From Streptomyces sp. NBC_00775 (GTDB lineage: Bacteria; Actinomycetota; Actinomycetes; Streptomycetales; Streptomycetaceae), in NCBI RefSeq assembly GCF_036347135.1, contig NZ_CP108938.1, positions 8,122,001 to 8,186,000 of the forward strand: 64,000 nt of DNA, written 5' to 3'. Both the position numbers and the translations under genes were made by a program. Position 1 is the stretch's first letter. Each line of letters starts with the position of its first letter. Shown one piece after another: positions 1-8,440 of this stretch. Below the pieces are notes generated by a model. It did no database searches and was not told the DNA's origin. It saw only the letters and a list, made by a program, of their open reading frames with translations.

Positions 1-117
1 CGTCGGTTCACTGCCCGTACGCATCAGGATCACTACTCCTACTCGGAAACGTACTCTTCCTGGTGCACGTTCACCAAGGGAGAGCGGTCGGATCCACGAC
101 CACCGGGGGAGGCGACG

Positions 118-1104
118 GTGCTGCTGGACGCGCTGCGGGCGGACGCGAGACTCGCGGAGTGGCTGAGGGACCTGGAGAGCGAGGGCCCGCCGCGGACGGA
201 AGCGGTGCTTCCGGACGCGGACGAGCTGCCGGACGTCCTGCTCGACCTGACCGTGGCCCACGAGCACATCAATGAACTCGTCGCGCTGCGCGCTCGGTTG
301 GTGGCCGACCAGGAGGCGATGACACTCCTCGCACGCTGTGTCGGCCGCTTCGTCAGGGACATGGGGGAGATAGGCAAGGGCTGGGAGCCACCCGCGTTCC
401 CCGCGTCGACGGGGGAGCTCGGGCGCTGCTTCCATGTGTACGTCTTCATCGCGGCGCTTCCCTATGTGCGCGCGTACCACCGGGAGCACGGTGTCCCGGA
501 GGACGTGTCCCGGCGCACCCTCGCCGACCTCGGCCGCCATGTGGCCGTGCACCACAGACGGCTCGGCACACCCGGGCTGCTGTTCCCCTGGTGGATCGCC
601 CTGCACTTCCACGGCGAGCTCCTCCAGCTGGGCCGACTGCAGTTCCAGCGGGCGCGGCTCGGCCGGCGCACGGGCCGGGCCGTCGCGGCGACGGGACTGG
701 ACCTGGGACCCGGCGACTCCTGCCTGAGCCTGCACATCACCGACTTCCGCGGCCCCCTGACACCCTCCGCCTGCGACCGATCGCTCGCCCTGGCCAGGGA
801 GTTCTTCACCCGCCACTACCCCGACGAGCGCTATGAGGTCGCCTTCTGCCACTCCTGGCTGCTCGACCCCCAGCTCAAGCGGTATCTCTCCGCCGACTCC
901 AACATCATCCGCTTCCAGGACCGCTTCGAGCTCGTCTACCAGGACAAGACCCCGGACGACGGGGTGCCCATCGGCTTCGTCTTCGGCGATCCGGAGCTGC
1001 CGGTGGAGAAACTGCCACGGCGGAACAGCGTCGAGCGCGCGGTGGTGGACCATCTGCGCGAGGGCGGCCACTGGTATGGCGGGCAAGGATGGTTCGCACT
1101 GTAG
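118..1104 (+). CDS. Acyltransferase-domain (GNAT-like) protein
   Basis: 328 residues starting at GTG, with GGGGGAGG a few bases upstream. The overall pattern resembles the two-domain actinobacterial acyltransferases that combine a helical N-terminal region with a GNAT-like C-terminal half. The helical part runs to about residue 210 (HVYVFIAALPYVRAYHREHG, then the aromatic segment LLFPWWIALHFHGE). The C-terminal half contains SLSLHITDFRGPLTPSACD and FCHSWLLDPQLKRYLS, seen in that family. I see no signal peptide or membrane span, so it is probably cytosolic. The acyl donor and acceptor cannot be told from sequence. It stands alone, followed by a methyltransferase gene 45 bp downstream; a small CACTCG-aa-CGAGTG inverted repeat lies in that gap at 1110-1123. 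Confidence 0.65.
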   Translation: MLLDALRADARLAEWLRDLESEGPPRTEAVLPDADELPDVLLDLTVAHEHINELVALRARLVADQEAMTLLARCVGRFVRDMGEIGKGWEPPAFPASTGELGRCFHVYVFIAALPYVRAYHREHGVPEDVSRRTLADLGRHVAVHHRRLGTPGLLFPWWIALHFHGELLQLGRLQFQRARLGRRTGRAVAATGLDLGPGDSCLSLHITDFRGPLTPSACDRSLALAREFFTRHYPDERYEVAFCHSWLLDPQLKRYLSADSNIIRFQDRFELVYQDKTPDDGVPIGFVFGDPELPVEKLPRRNSVERAVVDHLREGGHWYGGQGWFAL

Positions 1105-1149
1105 CTCGACACTCGAACGAGTGAATGGGGGCGGGGTGGGAACGGGCCG

Positions 1150-1863
1150 ATGAGGTCGGCCCGTTGGACGGGTATGCGGATCGAGAAGCGACAGGGACAC
1201 GAGGGAACCGGACCCGGTGCCATCACACCGGACGGCTGCGCGGTCGAGCTCTACGCGCGCCTGCCCATCCGGGACGAGCCGGACATCATCACCGCGGCGG
1301 TGCCTGCGGGCGCGCACATCCTGGAACTGGGCAGCGGGGTGGGACGGATGACCCACCCACTCCTGGAGCGCGGGTTCACGGTCACCGCCGTGGACGAGTC
1401 GGCCGAGATGCTGGAGCGCGTTCGAGGAGCGCGCACCATACGCAGCACGATCGAGGACCTCGACCTGGGCGAGACCTTCGACGTGGTGATGCTCGCGTCG
1501 TTCCTCGTCCACACAGGGGACGTCGACGAACGGCAGTCGATGCTCAAGACCTGCGCCCGCCATGTCGCGGAGGGCGGCTGCGTCTTGATCCAGCGAGAGG
1601 GGGAGGACTGGCACACCAACGTCCCCCGCGAGCGGGTCGACCCCTCAGGCTTCATATCCCGGATCACGTCCGCGGAGCCGGTGGGCGACGGGGTGAACTC
1701 GGTCCACGCGGAGTACGAGTTCCCGGACGCCACGTGGACCCAGACGTTCCTGGCCCGCCCGTTGACGAAGGACGAGTTCGAGGAGGCGCTGGGGGAGGCG
1801 GGGTTGCGGGTGGACCGGTATGTGACGGAGGACGGGGTGTGGGTGAGGGCGGTGAAGGGCTGA
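1150..1863 (+). CDS. Class I SAM-dependent methyltransferase
   Basis: 237 residues. Motif I is clear (ILELGSGVGRMTHPLLERG, about residues 57-75), followed by the acidic end of strand 2 (VTAVDESAEML), so this is a Rossmann-fold methyltransferase binding S-adenosylmethionine. FDVVMLASFLVHTGD corresponds to the strand 4 region. The C-terminal substrate part is short and gives no hint of the acceptor. An in-frame ATG at 1174 is an alternative start; neither has an ideal ribosome binding site. It is the second gene of a possible two-gene unit with the upstream acyltransferase. Small-molecule substrate is likely but unproven. Confidence 0.8.
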   Translation: MRSARWTGMRIEKRQGHEGTGPGAITPDGCAVELYARLPIRDEPDIITAAVPAGAHILELGSGVGRMTHPLLERGFTVTAVDESAEMLERVRGARTIRSTIEDLDLGETFDVVMLASFLVHTGDVDERQSMLKTCARHVAEGGCVLIQREGEDWHTNVPRERVDPSGFISRITSAEPVGDGVNSVHAEYEFPDATWTQTFLARPLTKDEFEEALGEAGLRVDRYVTEDGVWVRAVKG

Positions 1864-1919
1864 GCTGTGCGGGCGCGAGTGACGGCGTCCCGGACCCCTT
1901 CGGCCGCGGCGGGCATCAT

Positions 1920-2142
1920 CCGGCCCGTCCGGCGTTTGAGGAGGAGGCCGTTCAGGCCGAAGGGGGGTCTGGGGGCCGCAGCCTCCGGAAGGGACGCGGG
2001 GGTCTGGGGGCGCAGCCCCCAGAAGGGGCGCGGGGAACTGCGCAATCTTTTGGACCAGCCCCCACCCACCCGCACCCGACCCACAACTGAACGGGGTCGA
2101 AGGGGCAGAGCCCCTGGGGATGGGACGGGTAGGGGCGGCGGG
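1920..2142. repeat. Streptomyces-type GC-rich intergenic repeat element
   Basis: The 375-bp gap between the methyltransferase and the DoxX gene holds no convincing gene. It contains two imperfect tandem copies of a block beginning GGGGGTCTGGGGGC (about 1966-1999 and 2000-2033), each ending in a GGGGCGC-like run. The second copy carries a self-complementary GGGGGC-gca-GCCCCC hairpin. A further GGGGC-agag-CCCC stem lies near 2101-2118. This arrangement matches the dispersed palindromic intergenic elements that I recall as common between Streptomyces genes; genome-wide copy number cannot be seen here. Confidence 0.6.
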
Positions 2143-2238
2143 GGCGAGCACAATTCCCCGCCCGCACCGATGAGTTACGGCCCCGCACCCGGTCTACCTC
2201 TGTGAAAGCAACAGCTACCGCTCACACAGGAGACCCCC

Positions 2239-2706
2239 ATGTCCGAGACCACGGCTCCCGTCACCGCCGTCTCCCACATCACCCCCGCCCCCGACGCCGC
2301 CCCCGCCCCCGGCGCCAGCCGCCCCCGCAGCGCCCGAATCTCCCTGACCGCCCTGCAAGTCGTCCTCGGCCTCTTCTACGCGATCGCGAGCGCCCTCCCC
2401 AAGCTGATCGCACACCCGTCAGCGGTAGAGGCCTTCGACAAGCTCGGATGGGGCCACACGGGCATGTACGTCATCGGCGTGCTCGAACTCGCAGGCGGGA
2501 TCGCCCTGTTGGTCCCGCTCCTGGACTCCCTGGCAGCGGTGGCGCTCAGCGCGCTGATGGTCGGCGCGTTCATCGTCAACGTCACGGTCATCCACGGCCC
2601 GTACGTGGCGACCCCGCTCATCCTGATCCTGCCGCTCGCACTGATCGCGTGGGCCAGGCGCAGCCACACCACCGAACTGCTCCGCCTGGTACGCAGGCGG
2701 GCATGA
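2239..2706 (+). CDS. DoxX-like integral membrane protein
   Basis: 155 residues, ATG preceded by CAGGAG. After a Pro/Ala-rich N-terminus (about 35 residues) there are four predicted membrane helices: one starting ISLTALQVVLGLFYAIASAL, one around GMYVIGVLELAGGIALLVPL, one around AAVALSALMVGAFIVNVTVI and one around TPLILILPLALIAWA. The pattern of a conserved K-(L)-I segment after helix 1, then G-x-x-E-L-x-G in helix 2, is that of the DoxX/DoxX-like family. Family members are linked to redox and thiol stress, but no biochemical role can be assigned here. A strong terminator follows. Confidence 0.85.
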   Translation: MSETTAPVTAVSHITPAPDAAPAPGASRPRSARISLTALQVVLGLFYAIASALPKLIAHPSAVEAFDKLGWGHTGMYVIGVLELAGGIALLVPLLDSLAAVALSALMVGAFIVNVTVIHGPYVATPLILILPLALIAWARRSHTTELLRLVRRRA

Positions 2707-2723
2707 CGGCCGTACGAGACGAA

Positions 2724-2751
2724 GGGCTCCCTCTTTCAACAGAGGGAGCCC
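2724..2751. terminator. Bidirectional hairpin terminator
   Basis: An 11-bp perfect stem (GGGCTCCCTCT / AGAGGGAGCCC) with the 6-base loop ttcaac lies between the convergent DoxX and S4-domain genes. It is placed to stop transcription from both sides. There is no T-run, as is usual in streptomycetes. Confidence 0.85.
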
Positions 2752-2773
2752 TCGACGTCGTACGGGGTGAGAT

Positions 2774-3358
2774 TCAGGACCGGGAGCCGGAGCCGGAACC
2801 GGACCCGGACCCGCCGTGACCACGCTCCTGGCCGGAGGCGCCGGAGGCGCCGGAGGCGCCCGAGAAGCCAGGGGTGCCGGCGGCAAGCCCCCGCAAGCGC
2901 TCCAGCTCGCGCCGGTCCCGCTTGGTCGGGCGCCCCGCCCCCCGGTCACGGATGCCCGCGGGAGCGACGGCCTCGCGCGGCGGAGGCGGCGGACTGTTGT
3001 CGACGTAGCACTCGACGGCGACCGGCGCCCCGACCCGCTTGCGGATCACGCGCTTCACGACGACGACCCGCTCCCGCCCGTCGTGCCGCAGCCGCACCTC
3101 GTCTCCGACGCGTACGGCATACGCGGGCTTGACGCGCTCGCCGTTCACCCGGACATGCCCGCCCCGGCAGGCGGTGGCGCCCATCGAGCGGGTCTTGACG
3201 AGACGTACGGACCAGATCCAGCTGTCGACCCGGACACTCTCGCCGCGACCCGGACCGGCGGCCTTGGCGGCCTCGGCCGCGCTCACCGTGTCACCGGAGC
3301 CGTGCGCGCCGCCGTTACTCGTGCCCTTCTTGTCCCCGTCAGCACCCTCAGAAGCCAT
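2774..3358 (-). CDS. S4-domain RNA-binding protein (Hsp15/HslR-like)
   Basis: 194 residues. The S4 domain is at about residues 42-105: [17 protein letters not shown], then [20 protein letters not shown] and VGDEVRL, the arrangement of small ribosome-associated S4 proteins such as Hsp15 that bind RNA on stalled 50S subunits. The N-terminal 40 residues are low complexity. The C-terminus has a basic [16 protein letters not shown] helix and then a tail of repeated GASGAS and SGSGSGSGS that is probably disordered. The gene is divergent from the uracil-DNA glycosylase gene and its upstream region carries a 24-bp tandem repeat. Confidence 0.85.
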   Translation of the reverse strand: MASEGADGDKKGTSNGGAHGSGDTVSAAEAAKAAGPGRGESVRVDSWIWSVRLVKTRSMGATACRGGHVRVNGERVKPAYAVRVGDEVRLRHDGRERVVVVKRVIRKRVGAPVAVECYVDNSPPPPPREAVAPAGIRDRGAGRPTKRDRRELERLRGLAAGTPGFSGASGASGASGQERGHGGSGSGSGSGSRS

Positions 3359-3408
3359 ACGTCGACCTTAGTCCTCCGCGGCGGCCGCACCGGGAGGATT
3401 TTCCACGG

Positions 3409-3500
3409 CCTGGACCACTGCACCGACGACAGCCTGGACCACTGCACCGACGACAGCCTGGACCACTGCACCGACGACAGCCTGGACCACTGCACGGACC
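3409..3500. repeat. 24-bp tandem repeat in a divergent promoter region
   Basis: Three exact copies of a 24-bp unit (CCTGGACCACTG CACCGACGACAG, at 3409-3432, 3433-3456 and 3457-3480) and a partial fourth lie in the 179-bp gap between two divergent genes. In one frame the unit reads LDHCTDDS, but there is no start or gene context for that peptide. The units abut without spacers, so this is a minisatellite and not a CRISPR array. Confidence 0.9.
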
Positions 3501-3537
3501 ACCCCGGACGCGACCGTCCTCCGAAGCGGCGGGGGCC

Positions 3538-4395
3538 GTGATGATCCAGTCGTACGGTGGAGGCATGGACACCAGCGGCCTGGACGGCAGGGGCCTGGAC
3601 GCCAGGGGCCTCGCCGAGCTGGACGCGCGGGTCACCGGGTGTCGCGCCTGTCCGCGCCTCGTCGCCTGGCGCGAGGAGGTGGCCCGCACCAAGCGCGCCG
3701 CCTTCGCCGGCCAGACGTACTGGGGGCGTCCGGTTCCCGGGTTCGGACCGGCCGACGCCTCGCTGCTCATCGTCGGACTCGCACCCGCCGCGCACGGCGG
3801 GAACCGGACCGGGCGGATGTTCACGGGAGACCGGTCCGGGGATGTGCTGTACGCGGCGCTGCACGACCTGGGCCTGGCGTCGCGGGGGACTTCGGTGAGC
3901 GCGGACGACGGGCTGGAGCTGTACGGCGTACGCGTCACCTCGCCCGTGCACTGCGCCCCGCCGGCCAACAAGCCGACGCCCGAGGAGCGGGACACGTGCC
4001 GCCCTTGGCTCGTACGGGAGTTGGAGCTGCTGCGGCCCTCGCTACGGGCGGTGGTGGTGCTCGGGGCCTTCGGGTGGCAGGCCGCGTTGCCCGCGTTCGC
4101 GGCGGCGGGGTGGGCGGTGCCCCGGCCCAGGCCGGTGTTCGCGCATGGGGCGCGGGTCACGCTGGGCCCGGATTCTGTGGCATCGCAGTCGATGTCGATG
4201 GTGCCCGTTGAATCGGAGCCCATGTCGATCGGGCCCGTTGTACCGGAGCCGATCCGGCCCGTCGAGCTCTTCGGCTGTTTCCACGTCAGTCAGCGGAACA
4301 CCTTCACCGGGCGGCTCACGCCCGCGATGCTCCGCGACGTCCTGCGTACGGCGGCGCAGGCGGCGGGGCTGACGACGCGACCGTACGCGGGTTAG
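3538..4395 (+). CDS. Family 5 uracil-DNA glycosylase (UdgB type)
   Basis: 285 residues. Removes uracil and related deaminated bases from DNA in base excision repair. Motif A reads [19 protein letters not shown] (about residues 80-98), the family 5 form lacking the catalytic Asp/Asn of families 1 and 4. Motif B is HVSQRNT near the C-terminus. Four Cys (GCRACPR near residue 37; HCAPP and DTCRPW near residues 138-155) fit the 4Fe-4S cluster. Odd: between GARVTLG and [12 protein letters not shown] there is an insert of about 30 residues built from direct repeats of MS(M/I)(V/G)PVxxEP. GTG at 3538 is used; ATG at 3565, after GGTGGAGG, is the likely alternative and loses only nine residues. Confidence 0.9.
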   Translation: MMIQSYGGGMDTSGLDGRGLDARGLAELDARVTGCRACPRLVAWREEVARTKRAAFAGQTYWGRPVPGFGPADASLLIVGLAPAAHGGNRTGRMFTGDRSGDVLYAALHDLGLASRGTSVSADDGLELYGVRVTSPVHCAPPANKPTPEERDTCRPWLVRELELLRPSLRAVVVLGAFGWQAALPAFAAAGWAVPRPRPVFAHGARVTLGPDSVASQSMSMVPVESEPMSIGPVVPEPIRPVELFGCFHVSQRNTFTGRLTPAMLRDVLRTAAQAAGLTTRPYAG

Positions 4396-4401
4396 CCTCG
4401 C

Positions 4402-5367
4402 GTGATGGGTGTGTATCCGGAGATCGAACCGTACGACCACGGAATGCTCGACGTCGGGGACGGCAACCGCGTCTACTGGGAGGTCTGCGGCAACCCACGC
4501 GGCAAGCCCGCGGTGATGCTGCACGGCGGCCCCGGCTCGGGGTGCGGTGCCTGGTACCGGCGCTACTGCGACCCGGCGGCGTACCGCATCGTCCTGCTCG
4601 ACCAGCGCGGCTGCGGACGCTCCACACCGCGCGCGAGCGACTACGAGACGGACATGAGCGTCAACACGACGGCCCATGTGATCCGGGACCTGGAGCTGCT
4701 GCGCGGTCACTTGGGCATCGAGCGGTGGCTGGTGTGGGGAGTCTCGTGGGGCTCGGTGCTGGGGCTGCGGTACGCGCAGACGCATCCGGACGCCGTGTCC
4801 GAGCTGGTGCTGACGGGGGTGGCCACCGGCTCGAACCCTGAAGTGGCCATGCTGACCAAGGGACTTGGGAAGATCTTCCCCGAGGCCTTCGAGCGGTTCC
4901 TCGCCGAGTTGCCCGAGGGCGAGCGCGACGGGAACCTGGCGGCCGCGTACAACCGGCTGATCGAGTCCCCCGACCCGGAGGTACGGGCGCGGGCGGCACG
5001 CGCCTGGACCGACTGGGAGACGGCGATCATTCCCGCGCCACCGCGGTCCGTGGAGCGCTACGAGGACCCGGCCTTCCGCATGGGCTTCGCCCGCACGGTC
5101 ACGCACTACTTCGGCAACGACCACTTCCTGGGGGAGGGGAACGACGAGGGGGTCGTCCTCCGGGACGCACCCCTGCTCAAGGGCATCCCCGGCACCCTCG
5201 TCCAGGGCAGCCTCGACCTGGGGAATCTGCTGGGCATCGTGTGGCGCCTCCACCATGCCTGGCCCGGCAGCGAGTTGGTCGTCGTCGACGACGCGGGGCA
5301 CAACGCGGGGGCTCCGGGGGTGGTGGACGTGCTGGTGGCGGCCACGGACAAGTACGCGGCAGGTTAG
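4402..5367 (+). CDS. pip: Proline iminopeptidase (S33 alpha/beta hydrolase)
   Basis: 321 residues. Releases N-terminal proline from peptides. The oxyanion HGGPG motif (MLHGGPGSGCGAWYRRYCDP, about residues 40-60), the DQRGCGRS(T)P signature and the nucleophile elbow GVSWGSVLGLRYAQ (Ser near 115) define the prolyl iminopeptidase subgroup; the elbow is GVSWGS where GGSWGS is usual. The catalytic Asp and His are expected near DLGNLLG and DDAGHNAG (His near 303). GTG at 4402 is directly followed by ATG at 4405. The start is 7 bp after the glycosylase stop, so the two may be cotranscribed. The 3' end overlaps the convergent GntR gene by 4 bp. Confidence 0.9.
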   Translation: MMGVYPEIEPYDHGMLDVGDGNRVYWEVCGNPRGKPAVMLHGGPGSGCGAWYRRYCDPAAYRIVLLDQRGCGRSTPRASDYETDMSVNTTAHVIRDLELLRGHLGIERWLVWGVSWGSVLGLRYAQTHPDAVSELVLTGVATGSNPEVAMLTKGLGKIFPEAFERFLAELPEGERDGNLAAAYNRLIESPDPEVRARAARAWTDWETAIIPAPPRSVERYEDPAFRMGFARTVTHYFGNDHFLGEGNDEGVVLRDAPLLKGIPGTLVQGSLDLGNLLGIVWRLHHAWPGSELVVVDDAGHNAGAPGVVDVLVAATDKYAAG

Positions 5368-6041
5368 GGGAGTTCCGTCTCACCGAACAGATGCCGCACC
5401 GTCGACCGGTAGTTGGCCTGTACGTGCGCGAGTGCGTGCGCGCGGGCCCGCTCCGGGTCGCCGGATGCGATGGACTCGTACAGCTCACGGTGCTCGGTGA
5501 GGAGTTGGGGCCACTCCTCGTTCTGCCGGGTGAGCCAGCGCAGCCGGCCGTCGACCGGTTCCATGACGGAGATGAGCAGGCTGTTGCCCGCCATGGCCAG
5601 GATCCGGTCGTGGAAACGGGTGTTGATGTCGGTGATCGCCTCCGCGTCGTCGGCGTGGGTCGCGGTCGCCGCGCGGTCGAGCAGCCCGGCCAGCTCGGCC
5701 AGCGCCTCCGGGGTGGCGCGTGACGCGGCGAGTCCGGCGGCGTAGACCTCCAGCGCCTCGCGCAGTTCGAAGAGTTCGGCCACGTCGGTCGGAGTGAGCC
5801 GGCGTACGACGGTCCTGCGCGGCGTCTCGAAGAGTACGAACCCCTCGGCGACCAGCGCGCGGATCGCTTCGCGGACCGGAACCCGGGAGACCCCGAAGCG
5901 CTCGGCCAGCTCGCGCTCGACCAGACGGTCGCCGGGGTGCAGCCGCCCCGCGATGATCTCCTGCCGCAGGGTCGCGAGGACGCGCTCGCGCACCGCGCCC
6001 AGCGGCTCTCGCTCCGCGCCCAGAGGTTCGATCTTCGTCAT
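5364..6041 (-). CDS. GntR-family regulator, FadR/FCD subfamily
   Basis: 225 residues. An N-terminal winged helix (about 15-80; LRQEIIAGRLHPGDRLVERELAERFGVSRVPVREAIRAL) is followed by an all-helical FCD ligand domain. The metal-binding pattern of that domain is visible: D near 139 (ITDINTRFHDRI, with H next), H near 184 (LLTEHRELYE) and H near 206 (RAHALAHV). It diverges from an NCS1 transporter/racemase operon. A perfect palindrome of the FadR-type GT-N-AC pattern lies between them, so it most likely represses that operon and itself in response to a nucleobase- or hydantoin-derived ligand (inference). Confidence 0.9.
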   Translation of the reverse strand: MTKIEPLGAEREPLGAVRERVLATLRQEIIAGRLHPGDRLVERELAERFGVSRVPVREAIRALVAEGFVLFETPRRTVVRRLTPTDVAELFELREALEVYAAGLAASRATPEALAELAGLLDRAATATHADDAEAITDINTRFHDRILAMAGNSLLISVMEPVDGRLRWLTRQNEEWPQLLTEHRELYESIASGDPERARAHALAHVQANYRSTVRHLFGETELP

Positions 6042-6133
6042 GCTGCCATCTTCGCCGACTCCGGGGGTGTTTTACGGAGCCGTAACTTCAGGGACATCGG
6101 TCGGAACGGTTGACGGGGAGACCATGGCGGCAG

Positions 6134-6147
6134 TTTGGTATACCAAA
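6134..6147. promoter_or_regulatory. Palindromic GntR/FCD operator
   Basis: TTTGGTA-TACCAAA is a perfect 14-bp palindrome in the 171-bp divergent region between the FCD regulator and the NCS1 transporter. FCD-subfamily operators have the form T-GT-n-AC-A; this site fits with GGTATACC at its core. It is AT-rich against a background above 70% GC. Confidence 0.8.
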
Positions 6148-6212
6148 AATGCCCTGCAGGGTCGTCCCCCACACTGAATGCAGTCCTCCGCTCCCTCGCC
6201 CATGGAGGCCCC

Positions 6213-7700
6213 GTGTCCCTCGCCGACCGTGCCGAAGCCACCGGCACCCCAGCGTTCGTCCCCGATCCCCGGCTCACCAACGAAGACCTCGCGCCCGCCG
6301 AGAAGCGCAACTGGAAGGTCTTCGACCTCTTCGCCATGTGGATGTCCGACGTCCACAACCTCGGCAACTACACGTTCGCCGCAGGTCTGTTGGTGCTCGG
6401 CATGAACGTCTGGCAGATCTTCACGTCGCTGCTCGTCGGCTTCGTGATCATCTACGGCGGCATGAACCTGATGGGCCGCATCGGACAGCGCACCGGCGTG
6501 CCCTTCCCCGTCGTCAGCCGCATCAGCTTCGGTGTCTGGGGTGCCAACATCCCCGCGCTGATCAGGGCGGTCATCGCCATCATGTGGTACGGGATCCAGA
6601 CGTATCTGGCCTCCGTCGCCGTCAACGTCATGCTGCTCGCCGCCTGGCCGGGCCTGGAGTCGTGGACCCATCACGCCTTCCTCGGCCTGGACGCGCTCGG
6701 CTGGACGTCGTTCCTCGCGCTGTGGCTGATCCAGGCCATGATCATCAGCCAGGGCATGGAGTCGGTCCGCAAGTTCCAGGACTTCTGCGGCCCGGCCATC
6801 TGGCTCGTCATGATCGCGCTGGCCATCTGGGTCCTCGCCAAGGCCGGCTGGAGCATCTCGCTCACCGCGACCCCGCACCCGGTCTCCGTGGGTGAGCAGT
6901 GGCGCATGTGGTTCGGCGCGGTCGGGCTCATCCTGGCCACCTACGGCACCCTGATGCTCAACTTCTGCGACTTCTCACGCTTCGCCCCCAGCTACAAGAC
7001 CGTCAAGCGCGGCAACTTCTGGGGCCTGCCCATCAACTCCACGGCCTTCGTGATCGTCTCGGTCATCGTCACGGCCGGTTCCATCGAGGCGTTCGGCGAG
7101 GCCATCACCGATCCGGCGCTGCTCGTCGCCAAGGTCGGCAACACCTGGGTCCTGATCCTCGGCGCCCTGACCTTCGCCATCGCCACCATGGGCGTCAACA
7201 TCGTCGCCAACTTCGTCTCCCCGGCGTACGACCTCGCCAACGTCTGGCCGCAGAAGATCACCTTCAAGATCGGCGGCATGATCAGCACGGTCGCCGCACT
7301 GGTCGTGACCCCCTGGAACCTCTTCTCCAACCCCACCGTCGTCAACTACTTCCTCGGCGGCCTCGGCGCCTTCCTGGGCCCGCTGTTCGGCGTGATCATG
7401 CTCGACTACTACTGGGTCAAGCGCGGCCACGTCGACATCGATCAGCTCTTCAACGCCCAGCCGGGATCGCGCTACTACTACCGCAAGGGCGTCAACCCCA
7501 AGGCGCTGTGGGCGTTCCTGCCCTCGGCGGCCGTCGCCGCGGTGCTCGCGCTGGTGAAGGACTTCAGCGACGTGGCCCCGTACTCCTGGTTCATCGGTAC
7601 GGCGCTGGCGGCCGGCCTGTACGCGGTGCTCTGCCGCTCGGAGCGCGCCGCCACCACCGAGCCCGTCCCCGCCTCTGCCTCCGCTGTCGTGGAGGGCTGA
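6213..7700 (+). CDS. NCS1 nucleobase:cation symporter
   Basis: 495 residues from GTG with GGAGG 8 bp upstream. Upstream in-frame starts would put the operator inside the gene, which argues for this one. NCS1 hallmarks: NWKVFDLFAMWMSDVHNLGNYTFAAG in the first helix region, about 12 membrane segments, and the FCDFSRFAP segment of the uracil/allantoin/hydantoin branch. It should carry a nucleobase, allantoin or a hydantoin into the cell with Na+ or H+. The next gene is a racemase of the hydantoin/allantoin family, starting 3 bp after the stop, so a hydantoin-like substrate is likely. Confidence 0.9.
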   Translation: MSLADRAEATGTPAFVPDPRLTNEDLAPAEKRNWKVFDLFAMWMSDVHNLGNYTFAAGLLVLGMNVWQIFTSLLVGFVIIYGGMNLMGRIGQRTGVPFPVVSRISFGVWGANIPALIRAVIAIMWYGIQTYLASVAVNVMLLAAWPGLESWTHHAFLGLDALGWTSFLALWLIQAMIISQGMESVRKFQDFCGPAIWLVMIALAIWVLAKAGWSISLTATPHPVSVGEQWRMWFGAVGLILATYGTLMLNFCDFSRFAPSYKTVKRGNFWGLPINSTAFVIVSVIVTAGSIEAFGEAITDPALLVAKVGNTWVLILGALTFAIATMGVNIVANFVSPAYDLANVWPQKITFKIGGMISTVAALVVTPWNLFSNPTVVNYFLGGLGAFLGPLFGVIMLDYYWVKRGHVDIDQLFNAQPGSRYYYRKGVNPKALWAFLPSAAVAAVLALVKDFSDVAPYSWFIGTALAAGLYAVLCRSERAATTEPVPASASAVVEG

Positions 7701-7702
7701 GC

Positions 7703-8440
7703 GTGCGGATCGTCGTCACCAACTGCAACACGACGCAGGGGATGACCGAGGAGATCGTACGAGGTGCCCGGGCCGCCGCAGGCCCGGGCACCACCGTGCT
7801 CGGACTCACCCCCGCGTGGGGACCCGAGTCCGCGGAGGGCTGGCTCGACAGCTATCTCTCGGCGGCGGCCGTCCTCGACACCCTGCGGACGTACGAGGGC
7901 CCGTACGACGCCGTGGTCATGGCCGGCTTCGGGGAACACGGCCGCGAGGGCGCGCGGGAGCTGGTGGACGTACCCGTCGTCGACATCACCGAGGCCGCCG
8001 CCCATCTCGCCTGTCTGCTCGGCCGCCGCTACGGCGTCGTCACCACGCTGGAGCGGTCGTGCGGGCAGATCGAGGACAGCCTGGAGACGGCCGGGGTGGG
8101 GCGCAACTGCGCCGCCGTCGTCGGCACCGGGCTCGGCGTCCTCGACCTCGGCGACTCCCAGCGCACCGAGGCCGCCTTCGTGACCGCAGCCGAGCGCGCC
8201 CGTGAGGCGGGGGCCGAGGTGCTGGTCCTGGGCTGCGCGGGGATGACCGGACTACAGCGGGCGGTGGGGGAGAAGCTCGGGCTGCCCGTCGTCGACGGGG
8301 TCGCCGCGGCGGTCAAGCTCGCCGAGTCGCTGGTGTCGCTGGGGCTGAGGACGAGCCGGGCGGAAGGCTATGCCAGGCCGTTGCCCAAGCGGCGGACTTG
8401 GGGGGCACCGGGGGCGGGGGGCTTGGATCCTTCGGGGTGA
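7703..8440 (+). CDS. Hydantoin/allantoin-type Asp-Glu racemase
   Basis: 245 residues; GTG start, with its SD (GGAGG) overlapping the end of the transporter gene, so translation is coupled. Sequence pattern: RIVVTNCNTT at the N-terminus, YDAVVMAGFGEHGREGARE, then a second catalytic region VLVLGCAGMTGLQ. The Asp/Glu racemase superfamily uses two cysteines as paired acid/base. The second Cys is present (GCAGM, near residue 178), but where related enzymes have a Cys before FGDPG this one reads AGFGEHG. It may be a one-base enzyme, a racemase with a different residue pair, or a changed activity. Expected to interconvert hydantoin or allantoin stereoisomers. Confidence 0.8.
   Translation: MRIVVTNCNTTQGMTEEIVRGARAAAGPGTTVLGLTPAWGPESAEGWLDSYLSAAAVLDTLRTYEGPYDAVVMAGFGEHGREGARELVDVPVVDITEAAAHLACLLGRRYGVVTTLERSCGQIEDSLETAGVGRNCAAVVGTGLGVLDLGDSQRTEAAFVTAAERAREAGAEVLVLGCAGMTGLQRAVGEKLGLPVVDGVAAAVKLAESLVSLGLRTSRAEGYARPLPKRRTWGAPGAGGLDPSG

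Noticed and set aside
3409..3500. Repeats read as a CRISPR array
   Set aside because: Units abut with no spacers and are only 24 bp; no cas genes in the window.
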